From JAXHUH01 sp034211175 (GTDB taxonomy: Bacteria > Actinomycetota > Acidimicrobiia > Acidimicrobiales > CAIXPF01), in assembly GCA_034211175.1 (NCBI GenBank), contig JAXHUH010000344.1, positions 1 through 64,000 on the forward strand: a stretch of DNA of 64,000 nucleotides. Direction: 5' to 3'. Below, piece after piece: positions 15,857 to 23,744 of this stretch. Made by a program: the position numbers and the translations under genes. Positions within the stretch are counted from its first letter, which is position 1. Every line of letters starts with the position of its first letter. Under the pieces are notes generated by a model. That model did no database searches and was not told where the DNA came from. It saw only the letters and a program-made list of their open reading frames with translations.

Positions 15857-16609
15857 GTGCTGACCCACGAGCAGCGCGTGGACCGGCTGGACGGGCTGAT
15901 CGAGTTCTTCGAAGGGCTCTCGGACGAGGACCTCCGCCGACCGGTCCCCGCGTGCCCGGGCTGGGACATCGGCAACGTGGTCGCGCACATCGGCTACGCG
16001 GCGATGCTGGTGTGGATCGTCCCCACCACCCACGCCGGCTGGTCGACGCTCGACATGGGCGGCCTCCAGCGATCGATGGGCGACGGCCGGGGTGCGGAGG
16101 TCTTCCCGGGCGTGATGCGCACCCTGAGCCTCCTGCTGCGCAGCCACTCGCCGGACGATCCTGCCGTGGTCGTGTGCGGCGACCAGACCTGGGGCGGGCT
16201 CGCCCGGCTGGCGACGGCCGAGGTCGCCGTCCACCGCCTCGACTGCCTCGAGGCGCTCGGCCCGGCCCCGAAGACGGACACCGCGATGGACACCGCGATG
16301 GACAGCGACCACGCGCTCGATGCCCTCGACTGGACGACCTCGACGTGGCTGCCGAAGCTCGCACCTCGTGCTGCGCCGATGCCGGAGGGGCGGCTCGTGC
16401 TCCGGGCGGCGACACGGGGCGAGGACACGTCGACGGAGTTCGAGGTCGGGTCGGGCGACGAGGTGGCGTCGGTCGAGGGGGCCCCGCTGGAGCTGTTGCG
16501 CTACCTGTGGGGGCGCCGGGTGGAGGTCGAGCCCGAAGGCGATCTCGAGCTCGCCGGGTCGTGGCGGGACCTCACCCCGAAGACGACGCGGGTCGACGCC
16601 CGGCACTGA
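15857..16609 (+). CDS. Mycothiol-dependent maleylpyruvate isomerase-like (DinB superfamily) protein
   Basis: The 250-residue product belongs to the actinobacterial maleylpyruvate-isomerase-like proteins. The N-terminal DinB-type four-helix domain has the PACPGWDIGNVVAHIGYAA motif with the metal-binding histidine and ends with an AEVAVHRLDCL helix carrying the second histidine. A small alpha-beta domain follows (about 170-250). Members bind a divalent metal and may use mycothiol; most have no known substrate. The GTG start has a strong GGAGGGGGAG site. TACGGT at 15809-15814 is a good -10. Two GACACCGCGATG repeats at 16277-16300 code DTAMDTAM in the interdomain linker. Confidence 0.8.
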   Translation: MLTHEQRVDRLDGLIEFFEGLSDEDLRRPVPACPGWDIGNVVAHIGYAAMLVWIVPTTHAGWSTLDMGGLQRSMGDGRGAEVFPGVMRTLSLLLRSHSPDDPAVVVCGDQTWGGLARLATAEVAVHRLDCLEALGPAPKTDTAMDTAMDSDHALDALDWTTSTWLPKLAPRAAPMPEGRLVLRAATRGEDTSTEFEVGSGDEVASVEGAPLELLRYLWGRRVEVEPEGDLELAGSWRDLTPKTTRVDARH

Positions 16610-16639
16610 GGCCGCGGCCCCTTCACGCCCGTCGGGGGC

Positions 16640-18034
16640 TCAGATCGGAGCTGTCTCCGCCACCTCTCGCACCGCCTCGGCGACGGCCGGGGCGACGTCG
16701 CGGTTGAACACGCTGGGCACGATGTAGCTCGGATGGAGCTCGTCCTCGGCGACGACCGAGGCGATGGCCCGGGCGGCAGCCAGCTTCATCTCCTCGGTGA
16801 TGGAGCGGGCGTTGGCGTCGAGCGCACCGCGGAACACGCCGGGGAACGCCAACACGTTGTTGATCTGGTTCGGGTAGTCCGAACGGCCCGTGGCGACCAC
16901 TGCGGCGTGGGCCGCGGCGGCGTGAGGGTCGACCTCGGGGTCGGGGTTGGCGAGGGCGAAGACGATCGGGTCGGCGTTCATCGCCGCCAGCTCCGACGGG
17001 TCGAACAGGTCGGGGCCGCTCACCCCGATGAACACGTCGGCGCCGGCGAGGGCGTCGACGATCGAACCGGTCCTCGCCTCGGTGTTGGTGTGCTCGGCCA
17101 GCCATCGCTTCGAGTCGTTCAAGCCGCCACGGTTGGTGGAGAGGATGCCGTGGCGGTCACAGGCGACGACATCACCGACCTCCTCGGCGAGGAGGAGCTT
17201 GGTCACGGCGACACCGGCGGCACCGGAGCCGGCGATGGCGACCCGGATGTCGGCCATGTCCTTGCCGACGAGGCGCAGTGCGTTGGTGAGCGCGGCGAGG
17301 ACGACGATGGCGGTGCCGTGCTGGTCGTCGTGGAAGACGGGGATGTCGAGCGAGGCGCGCATCCGCTCCTCGATCTCGAAGCACTTGGGCGCGGCGATGT
17401 CCTCGAGGTTCACGCCGCCGTAGACGGGGGCGATCGCCTCGACGATGCGGACGATCTCGTCGGGGTCCTTCGTGTCCAGGCAGACCGGCCAGGCGTCGAC
17501 GCCGGCGAACTCCTTGAACAGGACGGCCTTGCCCTCCATGACCGGCAGCGCCGCCTCGGGCCCGATGTCGCCGAGACCGAGCACCGCGGTGCCGTCGGTG
17601 ACGATGGCGACGGTGTTGCCCTTGATCGTCAGGTGGCGGGCGTCGTCGGTGTTCTCGGCCAGGGCGCGGCACACCCGGGCGACCCCGGGTGTGTACGCCA
17701 TCGACAGGTCGTCGCGGTTGCGCACCGGGACCGTCGGGGTGACCTCGATCTTGCCGCCGAGGTGGAGGAGGAAGGTCCGGTCCGACACCTTGTGGACCTC
17801 GACGCCATCGATGGCGTCGACCGCGGCGGTGATCCGCTCGCCGTGAGGCCCGTCGGCCGCGTTGACGGTCACGTCGACGATGACCGGCTTGCCGGAGGGG
17901 TCGACGAAGTCGACGGCGGTCACGAGACCGTCGGCCTCGCCGATCGCGGTCGTGACCCGACCGAGCGCCCGCTGATCGGTGGCGTCGACGTAGACCCGCA
18001 TCGTGATGGCGTAGGACGCGCTGGGCATGGCCAT
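16640..18034 (-). CDS. NAD(P)-dependent malic enzyme with N-terminal ACT-like domain
   Basis: Malic enzyme oxidises malate to pyruvate and CO2, linking the citric acid cycle to gluconeogenesis or NADPH supply. The 464-residue protein has an ACT-like domain (about 8-80) that may bind a regulatory ligand, then the catalytic domain with MAYTPGVARVC (catalytic Tyr), KGNTVAIVTDGTAVLGLGD, the metal site in FHDDQHGTAIV and the dinucleotide loop GSGAAGVA. This is the short bacterial type. The ATG at 18034 is preceded by GGAGG at a nine-base spacing. Coenzyme preference cannot be read with confidence. Confidence 0.92.
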   Translation of the reverse strand: MAMPSASYAITMRVYVDATDQRALGRVTTAIGEADGLVTAVDFVDPSGKPVIVDVTVNAADGPHGERITAAVDAIDGVEVHKVSDRTFLLHLGGKIEVTPTVPVRNRDDLSMAYTPGVARVCRALAENTDDARHLTIKGNTVAIVTDGTAVLGLGDIGPEAALPVMEGKAVLFKEFAGVDAWPVCLDTKDPDEIVRIVEAIAPVYGGVNLEDIAAPKCFEIEERMRASLDIPVFHDDQHGTAIVVLAALTNALRLVGKDMADIRVAIAGSGAAGVAVTKLLLAEEVGDVVACDRHGILSTNRGGLNDSKRWLAEHTNTEARTGSIVDALAGADVFIGVSGPDLFDPSELAAMNADPIVFALANPDPEVDPHAAAAHAAVVATGRSDYPNQINNVLAFPGVFRGALDANARSITEEMKLAAARAIASVVAEDELHPSYIVPSVFNRDVAPAVAEAVREVAETAPI

Positions 18035-18179
18035 GGCTCGTTTCCTCCCCCTCCGTGTCCCCGCACCGACGGCTCGCACCGGCCGGTCCTGCCGGAGGGC
18101 CGGCGTGCGCAACCCCGATCGGCCGGGGCGGTCCACGCAGCGTCGCACCGGCCCGCCGATCTGACAACAACCCCCGAGG

Positions 18180-18551
18180 TCAGGGAGCGGCATCGCCGTC
18201 GCCGGAGGCGTCCGCAGCCCACCGCTCCGCCCACGCGGTCAGGGGCTCGAGGGCCTCGCCGAGCGACGCGCCGAGCGTGGTGAGCCGGTAGTCGTCGTCG
18301 AGGTCCTGGGCCACCAGCCGGGCCTCGCGCAGCTCACGCAGCCGCTGGTACAGGGTGCTCGACGACAGCCCGTCGCAGCGGTCGAGGAGGTCGCGGGCGC
18401 CGACCGGCCCGTCGCGCAGCTCCCACAGAACCCGCAGCGCCCACCGCCGACCGAGCAGGTCCATGGCCGCCATGACCGGCCGGCCGGTGGTCGAGCCCCG
18501 GACCGGCCGCCCCGGTGTCGGCGTCGAGTCGCTCGTCGAACCCGTGGCCAT
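18180..18551 (-). CDS. HxlR family winged-helix transcriptional regulator
   Basis: The 123-residue protein has the HxlR pattern: MAAMDLLGRRWALRVLWEL, a GARDLLDRCDGLSSSTLYQRL recognition helix and a DYRLTTLGASLGEAL wing. These regulators bind DNA as dimers and often control a divergent oxidoreductase gene in response to aldehydes or quinones. It is divergent from the carboxymuconolactone-decarboxylase-like gene, and the 131 bases between them hold two matching palindromic sites. Repression of both genes is likely. The cysteine in DRCDGL could be a redox sensor, which is speculation. Confidence 0.88.
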   Translation of the reverse strand: MATGSTSDSTPTPGRPVRGSTTGRPVMAAMDLLGRRWALRVLWELRDGPVGARDLLDRCDGLSSSTLYQRLRELREARLVAQDLDDDYRLTTLGASLGEALEPLTAWAERWAADASGDGDAAP

Positions 18552-18617
18552 CGACCCCTCCTCGTGTGCGCCCTCGGGCCGCGCCGCGGCGATGCCGTCG
18601 GGGAGCAGCGCCGTTGC

Positions 18618-18667
18618 GTTTCGATTCCCGAAACACTACCGTCCCGGCACGTTTCGATTTCCGAAAC
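18618..18667. promoter_or_regulatory. Twin operator sites between the HxlR and CMD genes
   Basis: Two 17-base sites, GTTTCGATTCCCGAAAC (18618-18634) and GTTTCGATTTCCGAAAC (18651-18667), differ by one base. Each has 6-base inverted arms GTTTCG/CGAAAC. Their centres are 33 bases apart, three helical turns, placing both on one face of the DNA. The second ends seven bases before the GGAGGAG ribosome site of the CMD gene. They are the natural targets of the HxlR protein. Confidence 0.8.
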
Positions 18668-18682
18668 ATACCCGGAGGAGCC

Positions 18683-19267
18683 ATGTCCGCCTCGACCGAG
18701 AACCCCGCCGCCCGCATCGCCCCGCTCGAGCCGCCCCACGACCCGGAGACCGCCGAGCGGCTGGCGGCGATGATGCCGGCCGGCGTCCCGCCGATCGCGC
18801 TGTTCCGCACCTTCGCCCACAACCCGGCCATGACCGACGCGATGCGCGGGTGGGGCGGCTACGAGCTGTCCCGCCGACTCTCGCTGCCGATGCGCGACCG
18901 GGAGATCGTCATCGACCGCACCTGCGCCCGCCTCGGCTGCGAGTACGAGTGGGGCGTACACGTCGCCTTCTTCGCCGAGCGGGTCGTGCTCAGCGCCGAG
19001 CAGGTGACATCGCTGACCCACGGCTCGGCCGCCGACACGTGCTGGACCGACGACCGCGACCGCCTGCTCATCGAGGCCGTCGACGCCCTGTGCGACACCG
19101 CGACGCTCGACGACGCCCTCTGGAACCGGCTGGCCGCCACCTTCACCGAACCGCAGCTGCTGGACCTGCTCCTGCTGTGTGGCTGGTACCACGCCATCGC
19201 GTTCGCCGCGAACGCCGCCCGGGTGCCGCTCGAGGACGGCGCACCCCGCTTCGCCGACGTGGCCTGA
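18683..19267 (+). CDS. Carboxymuconolactone decarboxylase (CMD/AhpD-like) family protein
   Basis: The 194-residue helical protein has the CMD core at about 70-105: REIVIDRTCARLGCEYEWGVH, then AFFAERVVLS. The CEYEWGVH box is the family's active-site helix; a second cysteine seven residues earlier is not in the AhpD CxxC spacing. Such proteins act as decarboxylases, peroxidase partners or antioxidant proteins. The ATG has a perfect GGAGGAG seven bases upstream. It is divergent from and probably repressed by the HxlR regulator, which suggests a role in electrophile or peroxide stress. Confidence 0.83.
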   Translation: MSASTENPAARIAPLEPPHDPETAERLAAMMPAGVPPIALFRTFAHNPAMTDAMRGWGGYELSRRLSLPMRDREIVIDRTCARLGCEYEWGVHVAFFAERVVLSAEQVTSLTHGSAADTCWTDDRDRLLIEAVDALCDTATLDDALWNRLAATFTEPQLLDLLLLCGWYHAIAFAANAARVPLEDGAPRFADVA

Positions 19268-19641
19268 CCGCCGCCGGGAGGGCTCTCGGACGAACGCCGT
19301 ATCACCGGGCCCGGTCCGCGACTCAGATCTCGGAACCGCCCGACGGGACCGCCGTCGCGCCCGTGACACCGCCGTCGTGGGCTCGACCCGTCACGGGAGG
19401 TCGCGTGAGCGCGCGGCTGCGGTCGCTGTGACCCTCTCCGGTGGGGAGGTTCGTGGTCGCGTGCTCGCCGGCGCCACGCTCGGCCGGGCAGGCGACCCCG
19501 ACCACGACCGTCGGCTTCGCCCACCGCCCCACACCGTTTCGGGCCTCCGCCCGAGGTTCCGCACAGAATGTCAAGAGACGCGGACCCACCTCGTCGCACG
19601 CTGTCTCCCACGTGACCGACCCCACGAGGAGAAGCGAGACG
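19268..19641. other. Intergenic stretch without a recognised gene
   Basis: No frame here shows family similarity or a good ribosome site. Open frames on both strands reflect base composition. The right end carries the promoter region of the NTF2-like gene. No strong palindrome was found. Confidence 0.5.
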
Positions 19642-20001
19642 ATGAGCGAGCAGCGACGTGCGATCTGGGAGACCTACGCCTCGTCCTGGAAGGCCGAGAC
19701 CGCCGAGGAGAAGAAGGCGATCTTGGTCGAGTCCCTGGCGCCCGAATGCGTCTACACCGACCCGCTCCACCAGGCCCGGGGCTGGGACGAGCTGAGCGCC
19801 TACATGCTCGACTTCCACCAGCAGGTCCCCGGCGGCCACTTCGACACCCAGTGGTTCGTCGCCCACCACGACTGCAGCATCGCCCGCTGGAACATGGTGG
19901 CGGGCGACGGCACCGTCATCGGCGAGGGCGTCAGCTACGGGACCTACGGTGACGATGGCAAGCTCACCGCCATGACCGGCTTCTGGGACACCGGTGAGTG
20001 A
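19642..20001 (+). CDS. NTF2/SnoaL-like family protein
   Basis: The 119-residue protein has the cone-shaped NTF2-fold pattern: an N-terminal helix (RRAIWETYASSWKAET), LAPECVYTDPLHQARGWDEL, and the closing strands HHDCSIARWNMV and YGDDGKLTAMTGFWD. Such proteins can be small isomerases, cyclases or accessory domains; the ligand is unknown. The ATG at 19642 follows GAGGAGAAGCGAG. The AraC-GyrI gene starts 21 bases after its stop, so the two are probably cotranscribed and the small protein may be under that regulator's control. Confidence 0.78.
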   Translation: MSEQRRAIWETYASSWKAETAEEKKAILVESLAPECVYTDPLHQARGWDELSAYMLDFHQQVPGGHFDTQWFVAHHDCSIARWNMVAGDGTVIGEGVSYGTYGDDGKLTAMTGFWDTGE

Positions 20002-20022
20002 GCCGGGGGCACTGACTCGACC

Positions 20023-20895
20023 ATGAACTACCTCGACCAGCTCCAGGTCGGCGTCGACCACATCGAAGCCCGCCTCGACGACCCCGACCTGGCGCTGGCC
20101 GACGCCGCCCGCGAGGCCGGGTTGAGCCGCTGGCACTTCCAGCGCATCTTCAAGGCGCTCACCGGCGACACGCTCAAGACCTACATCCGGTCCCGCCGCC
20201 TGGCCCGCTCGCTCGAACGCCTGGTCTGCACCGACATGCGGATCATCGACATCGCGATCCTCGCCGGCTTCGAGACCCAGGAGAGCTACACCCGGGCGTT
20301 CCGGAAGGCGTTCGAGATGACCCCGTACCAGTTCCGCAAGCTCGGCCGGAAGAACCTGTTCCTCCGCAAGGTCGAGTTCAGCCCCGACTACCTGCGCCAC
20401 ATCAACGCCAACCTCACGCTCGAGCCCGAGATCGTCGAGCAGCCGGCGATGACGCTGGTCGGGATGCGGACGCGGTTCTTCAGCGTCGACTCGGAGAAGA
20501 ACAACATCGGCGAGCAGCTCCCACCGCTGTGGGAGGCGTTCCTGGAGCGCATGGACGAGATCGACCACACCGTCGCCGGGCCGGCGTACGGGGTCGTGCG
20601 CCAGGAGTCGCCCGACAGCGACCGGCTCGTCTACGACGCGGCCATCGAGGCGTCGGCGGTCGACGCGCTGCCCGAGGGCATGGTCCGCCTCGACGTCCCG
20701 GCGACGACCTACGCCCGCTTCACCCACACCGGGCCGGCCAAGGACATCGACCTGACCGTCAACTACGTGTACTCGACGTGGCTCACCCGGTCCGGCCTGC
20801 GCCACACCTACGGCGCCGACCTCGAGATCTACGGCGACGAGTACTACCCCACCGACCCCGCCTCCGTCATGGCCTACGCCATCCCCATCGGCTGA
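20023..20895 (+). CDS. AraC-type regulator with C-terminal GyrI-like effector domain
   Basis: The 290-residue protein has two helix-turn-helix units of the AraC/XylS type (about 20-105; SRWHFQRIFKALTGDTLKTYI and IAILAGFETQESYTRAFRKAF) followed by a GyrI-like small-molecule-binding domain (about 130-290), with DLEIYGDEYYPTDPASVMAYAIPI at the end. This is the Rob/SoxS-related layout used for sensing drugs or hydrophobic ligands. The ATG is unambiguous. The preceding NTF2-like gene is its likely operon partner. Confidence 0.88.
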   Translation: MNYLDQLQVGVDHIEARLDDPDLALADAAREAGLSRWHFQRIFKALTGDTLKTYIRSRRLARSLERLVCTDMRIIDIAILAGFETQESYTRAFRKAFEMTPYQFRKLGRKNLFLRKVEFSPDYLRHINANLTLEPEIVEQPAMTLVGMRTRFFSVDSEKNNIGEQLPPLWEAFLERMDEIDHTVAGPAYGVVRQESPDSDRLVYDAAIEASAVDALPEGMVRLDVPATTYARFTHTGPAKDIDLTVNYVYSTWLTRSGLRHTYGADLEIYGDEYYPTDPASVMAYAIPIG

Positions 20896-20989
20896 CGGCG
20901 CCCGCGGCGCTGTCACAGGGCATCCGTACGATCGCTCCCAACACGAGAAGGAGACACCGACGACTGGGACGGCGAGGGCGCGAAGGCAC

Positions 20990-21376
20990 ATGACCTTCTC
21001 GAAGATGCTCAACGCACAGCCCGGCCCGCTCCGGTCGATCGGGGACACGGACGACCGCGGACGCATCACCCCGGCCGCCGTGCACTGCCGCCTCCGAGTG
21101 CCCGGCGCAACCATCGCCGAGCTCATCGGCGACGGGCACCTACATCCCGTTCGCTCACCCGACGGACGGCTCTGGTTCGACCCGGACGAGGTCGACTCGA
21201 TCGCCGTGGTCGTGGAGCGATACCGGTCAGAGAGCCGGCACGCGGAGACGATCACGGTGACGCTGCCGGGCGACGTGCTCGGCGCCCTCGATGCGCGGGC
21301 CGCAGCAACAGGTGCCGATCGGGGCGCCATCGTCAGGGATCTCCTGCACGCTTCACTGGAGACGCCAGAAGCGTGA
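20990..21376 (+). CDS. Antitoxin-like protein: MerR/excisionase-like N-terminus plus ribbon-helix-helix C-terminus
   Basis: The 128-residue protein has an excisionase-like segment (about 25-70; ITPAAVHCRLRVPGATIAELI, then GRLWFDPDEVD) that should bind DNA, and a C-terminal ETITVTLPGDVLGALDARAAATG...RGAIVRDLL stretch (about 85-125) of ribbon-helix-helix type. That combination is typical of antitoxins. The annotated ATG at 20990 has a weak site. AAGGAG at 20948-20953 instead points, six bases on, to an in-frame ACG at 20960, and TACGAT at 20927 is a good -10, so the true start may be non-canonical or mutated. It overlaps the next small frame by GTGA. Confidence 0.6.
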   Translation: MTFSKMLNAQPGPLRSIGDTDDRGRITPAAVHCRLRVPGATIAELIGDGHLHPVRSPDGRLWFDPDEVDSIAVVVERYRSESRHAETITVTLPGDVLGALDARAAATGADRGAIVRDLLHASLETPEA

Positions 21377-21525
21377 ACGTCGAGCACCAGCACGAACGGC
21401 TCGGTGAGCTCCTCGCCGCGATGGATGCCGAGTCGGGCCCGATCCCCGACGCCCTCATGGCTGAGGCTCGTCGGTTCTGGCGACGCGACACCGACGTACG
21501 AGAGGCACCGCCGCGGGGTACGTGA
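21373..21525 (+). CDS. Small protein in degraded toxin-antitoxin locus
   Basis: A GTG overlapping the previous stop by four bases opens a 50-residue frame beginning MNVEHQHERLGELLAAMDAE and containing PDALMAEARRFWR, a pattern seen in short helical antitoxin tails. No family is certain. A PIN-type toxin would be expected next, but none is present: downstream sequence is the antisense of a phosphotransferase remnant. The overlap argues that it is translated with the preceding antitoxin-like gene. Confidence 0.45.
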   Translation: MNVEHQHERLGELLAAMDAESGPIPDALMAEARRFWRRDTDVREAPPRGT

Positions 21526-21631
21526 CCATCGACAGCGTCGAGCTGACCGTCCGCTCTGGCAACGACCTCCGCTCCGAACGACGCACGCCGTTCGTGGTCC
21601 ACCCTCCCGGAACGGCGGGGAGCGCCCGACC

Positions 21632-22027
21632 TCAGGCAAGACGCCGGCGGAGCCACGACAGCGCAGCGACCGCGAGCTCCTGTTTGGCTGCGGGAATCGC
21701 CTCGAGGCCCGGTTCCACGTCCTCGAGTGCTCCTGCGGCGCAGAACCCGGCGTGCGCAGCCAACACGGCATCGATGTCCGGCGGCGCAACCCGGCGGCTG
21801 AGCGGGCTCGCAGCGAGTGCCGACTCGGCGTCGATGCCGCCCGCAGCGGCTCCAGCCAGGAACATCACGGCATCGATCACCGGTGAGCCCCTCCGTGCGT
21901 GCGGCCAGTCGACGAGCACGACCCGCGTAGGGGTCAGGGAGCTGCGACCAATTCGGACGGCGTCCGCTTCGTGCCACGTCGCGACCTCCTCCTCGGACGT
22001 TCGCGTGGTCGGACGCGTCGGCGACAC
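21632..22027 (-). pseudogene. Truncated aminoglycoside-phosphotransferase-type gene (C-terminal remnant)
   Basis: The frame gives LTPTRVVLVDWPHARRGSPV, which matches the metal-binding DxD region of APH-type kinases (usually VVLVDWxxARxGxPxxD), followed by the expected helical C-terminus to a normal stop. The N-lobe and ATP site are missing, and the catalytic loop, normally HxDxxxxN, appears only as a scrambled WHEADAVRIG. The 5' part is replaced by the RelE-Phd pair 12 bases away, so the kinase gene was probably cut when that pair arrived. An inactive remnant is the simplest reading. Confidence 0.65.
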
Positions 22028-22039
22028 GTCGGCCGGCGC

Positions 22040-22312
22040 TCAGCGCGTGCGGTACACGTCTGCGCGGTGGTCGATGCGGAGCACGATGACCGTGGTGTCG
22101 TCGTCGTTGATCTCGTACACGATGCGATACGGACCGCGTCGGGCCGACCACAGGCCGGAGAGCTCACGCTGCAGCGGATGACCGACACGTCGAGGGCCCT
22201 CGAGCAGCGCACCGGTCATGAACTCGACGACCGCAGCGGCAACGGCCTCCGGCAGACGACGGAGTGACCGCTCGGCGCTCGCCGCGACGATCAGCCGGCG
22301 GCGATCGGTCAC
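22040..22312 (-). CDS. RelE/ParE family toxin
   Basis: The 90-residue basic protein has the RelE fold pattern: RLIVAASAERSLRRLPEAV at the start, LQRELSGLWSARRGPYRIVYEI in the middle and VIVLRIDHRADVYR at the end, with the arginine and tyrosine residues that place mRNA in RelE-type ribosome-dependent RNases. The GTG start overlaps the antitoxin stop by four bases. The partner is the Phd/YefM-like protein upstream. The pair looks intact. Confidence 0.9.
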   Translation of the reverse strand: MTDRRRLIVAASAERSLRRLPEAVAAAVVEFMTGALLEGPRRVGHPLQRELSGLWSARRGPYRIVYEINDDDTTVIVLRIDHRADVYRTR

Positions 22313-22578
22313 GAGCGCAGGTACGTCGCTCGCAGCTCCTCGCCGGTGACCACCTCGCCCGCCTCGACCTCGCGACGGGCCCGGGCGATGTCGTCGAGTG
22401 CCTGGCGATCGGAGAGCAGCTCCAACGTGTCCTCGAGCGCCCGCAGGTCGTCGGGGCTGATGATCACCGCTGCCGGCACCCCGTTGCGGGTGAGCACGAC
22501 GCGATCGTGCTCACGTTCCACGCGGTCGACGACCTCGGACAGGCGAGCCTTGATCTCGGACAGCGACAGCGTGGTCAT
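22309..22578 (-). CDS. Phd/YefM family antitoxin
   Basis: The 89-residue protein begins MTTLSLSEIKARLSEVVDRV and has VLTRNGVPAAVIISPDDL, the core of Phd/YefM antitoxins, followed by a helical toxin-binding tail (LSDRQALDDIARARREVEAGE). It should neutralise RelE and repress their operon. The frame is open upstream to 22737, but the family start is the ATG at 22578. That ATG is seven bases after a TAGAAT box, so translation is probably leaderless. Confidence 0.9.
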   Translation of the reverse strand: MTTLSLSEIKARLSEVVDRVEREHDRVVLTRNGVPAAVIISPDDLRALEDTLELLSDRQALDDIARARREVEAGEVVTGEELRATYLRS

Positions 22579-22585
22579 GACCAGA

Positions 22586-22591
22586 ATTCTA
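22586..22591 (-). promoter_or_regulatory. -10 box of the Phd/RelE operon (leaderless transcript)
   Basis: TAGAAT lies seven bases before the antitoxin ATG, and no ribosome site is present. In actinobacteria a TANNNT box at this distance marks transcripts that begin at the start codon itself. Confidence 0.65.
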
Positions 22592-22663
22592 GTCGTCGAC
22601 GGTGGGCCGGCTACGGGTGGGGTTCCGGGCGTGGGGTCGCACACGAGCGGGTAGTGAACCGGC

Positions 22664-23620
22664 ATGCCGCGTGCCGTGTGGACCGGGTCGATCAGCTTCG
22701 GGCTGGTGAACGTGCCGGTGAAGCTGTTCTCGGCCACCGAGAGCCACCAGGTCCACTTCCGCCAGTTCGACCCCGAGTCCGGTGAGCACGTCCGCTATCA
22801 GCGGGTCACCGAGAAGTCGGGCGAGGAGGTCGACTACGACGACATCGTGAAGGGCTACGAGCTCGACGACGGGCGGTACGTCCTCGTGACCCCGGAGGAG
22901 CTGGCGTCGGTGGAGCCGGGCAGGTCACGCAGCATCGAGATCGAGGACTTCATCGACCTCGACGCGGTCGACCCGATCTGGTTCGACCGCTCGTACCACC
23001 TCGCCCCGGCCGACGAGACCGCGGCCAAGCCGTACACGCTGCTGCAGCAGGCCATGGAGGACGCCGGCCGGGTCGCCATCGCCCGGTTCGTGATGCGCAC
23101 CAAGCAGTACCTCGGTGCGATCCGACCGAGCGACGGGCACCTGGTGCTGGAGACGATGTACTTCGCCGACGAGGTCCGCGACCCTGCCGACATCGACGAG
23201 ATGGAACCGCTGCAGGCCGGGATCGACGTGACCGACCGCGAGCGGGACGCGGCGGTCCGACTGATCGACTCGCTCACCTCCGACTGGGACCCGACCCGCT
23301 ACCAGGACACCTACCGGGAACGGGTGCTCGACCTCATCGAACGCAAGGCCGAGGGCGAGGACATCGTCACCGACCGCCCCGAGGAGCCGGTCGCGTCGGT
23401 CAGCGACCTGATGTCTGCGCTCGAGGCCAGCGTCGAGGAGGCGCGCCAGCGCAGCGGCTCCTCGTCCGGCCGGTCGGGCCCGACGGGCGACGACACCGGC
23501 GATGACCTCGACTCGATGTCGAAGGACGAGCTCTACGCTCAGGCACAGGAGCGCGACATCGCCGGCCGCTCGTCGATGTCGAAGGACGAGCTCGCCGCCG
23601 CACTCCGCACGGCGTCCTGA
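22664..23620 (+). CDS. ku: Ku protein, non-homologous end joining
   Basis: Bacterial Ku forms a homodimeric ring on DNA ends and recruits LigD. The 318-residue protein opens with MPRAVWTGSISFGLVNVPVKLFS and continues through the Ku core (to about 230), including RYQRVTEKSGEEVDYDDIVKGYE and the FVMRTKQYLGAIRP strand. A linker rich in serine and acidic residues follows. The tail has two SMSKDEL units with helical RxxG sequence, like the SAP/Rho-N-type ends of some actinobacterial Ku proteins. No LigD gene is in the window. The gene is divergent from the toxin-antitoxin pair, 85 bases away. Confidence 0.95.
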   Translation: MPRAVWTGSISFGLVNVPVKLFSATESHQVHFRQFDPESGEHVRYQRVTEKSGEEVDYDDIVKGYELDDGRYVLVTPEELASVEPGRSRSIEIEDFIDLDAVDPIWFDRSYHLAPADETAAKPYTLLQQAMEDAGRVAIARFVMRTKQYLGAIRPSDGHLVLETMYFADEVRDPADIDEMEPLQAGIDVTDRERDAAVRLIDSLTSDWDPTRYQDTYRERVLDLIERKAEGEDIVTDRPEEPVASVSDLMSALEASVEEARQRSGSSSGRSGPTGDDTGDDLDSMSKDELYAQAQERDIAGRSSMSKDELAAALRTAS

Positions 23621-23654
23621 GCCCATCGTCGACCGCCGGGCACCGGCCACCGCT

Positions 23655-23709
23655 CCGAACTGGTGCGCAGATCTGCTCCGTGGAGCGTCGGCTCCGCACA
23701 CCAGTTCGG
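23655..23709. terminator. Inverted repeat between convergent Ku and DUF2510 genes
   Basis: CCGAACTGG (23655-23663) is exactly inverted at 23701-23709, pairing continues inward with mismatches, and a small GCTCC/GGAGC hairpin sits inside. It lies between the two stops at 23620 (+) and 23745 (-). The CCGAACTGG arm resembles the flank of the palindrome at 5285-5322. Confidence 0.6.
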
Positions 23710-23744
23710 GGTTCGGGTGGGTTCGAGAGGGTGTTCGGCCGGGG

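Noticed and set aside
19323..19625. A 100-codon - strand frame in the intergenic region before the NTF2-like gene
   Set aside because: No homology pattern, no ribosome site and a poor codon bias; it is more likely non-coding.
18859..21789. A 976-codon - strand open frame over the CMD, NTF2 and AraC genes
   Set aside because: It crosses three well-supported + strand genes and two intergenic gaps; no domain is visible in it.
21522..22181. A 219-codon + strand frame starting VTIDSVELTVRSGN
   Set aside because: After about 40 residues it is only the antisense of the kinase remnant and RelE gene, with arginine and serine runs. A short real peptide at its start cannot be excluded but is not supported.
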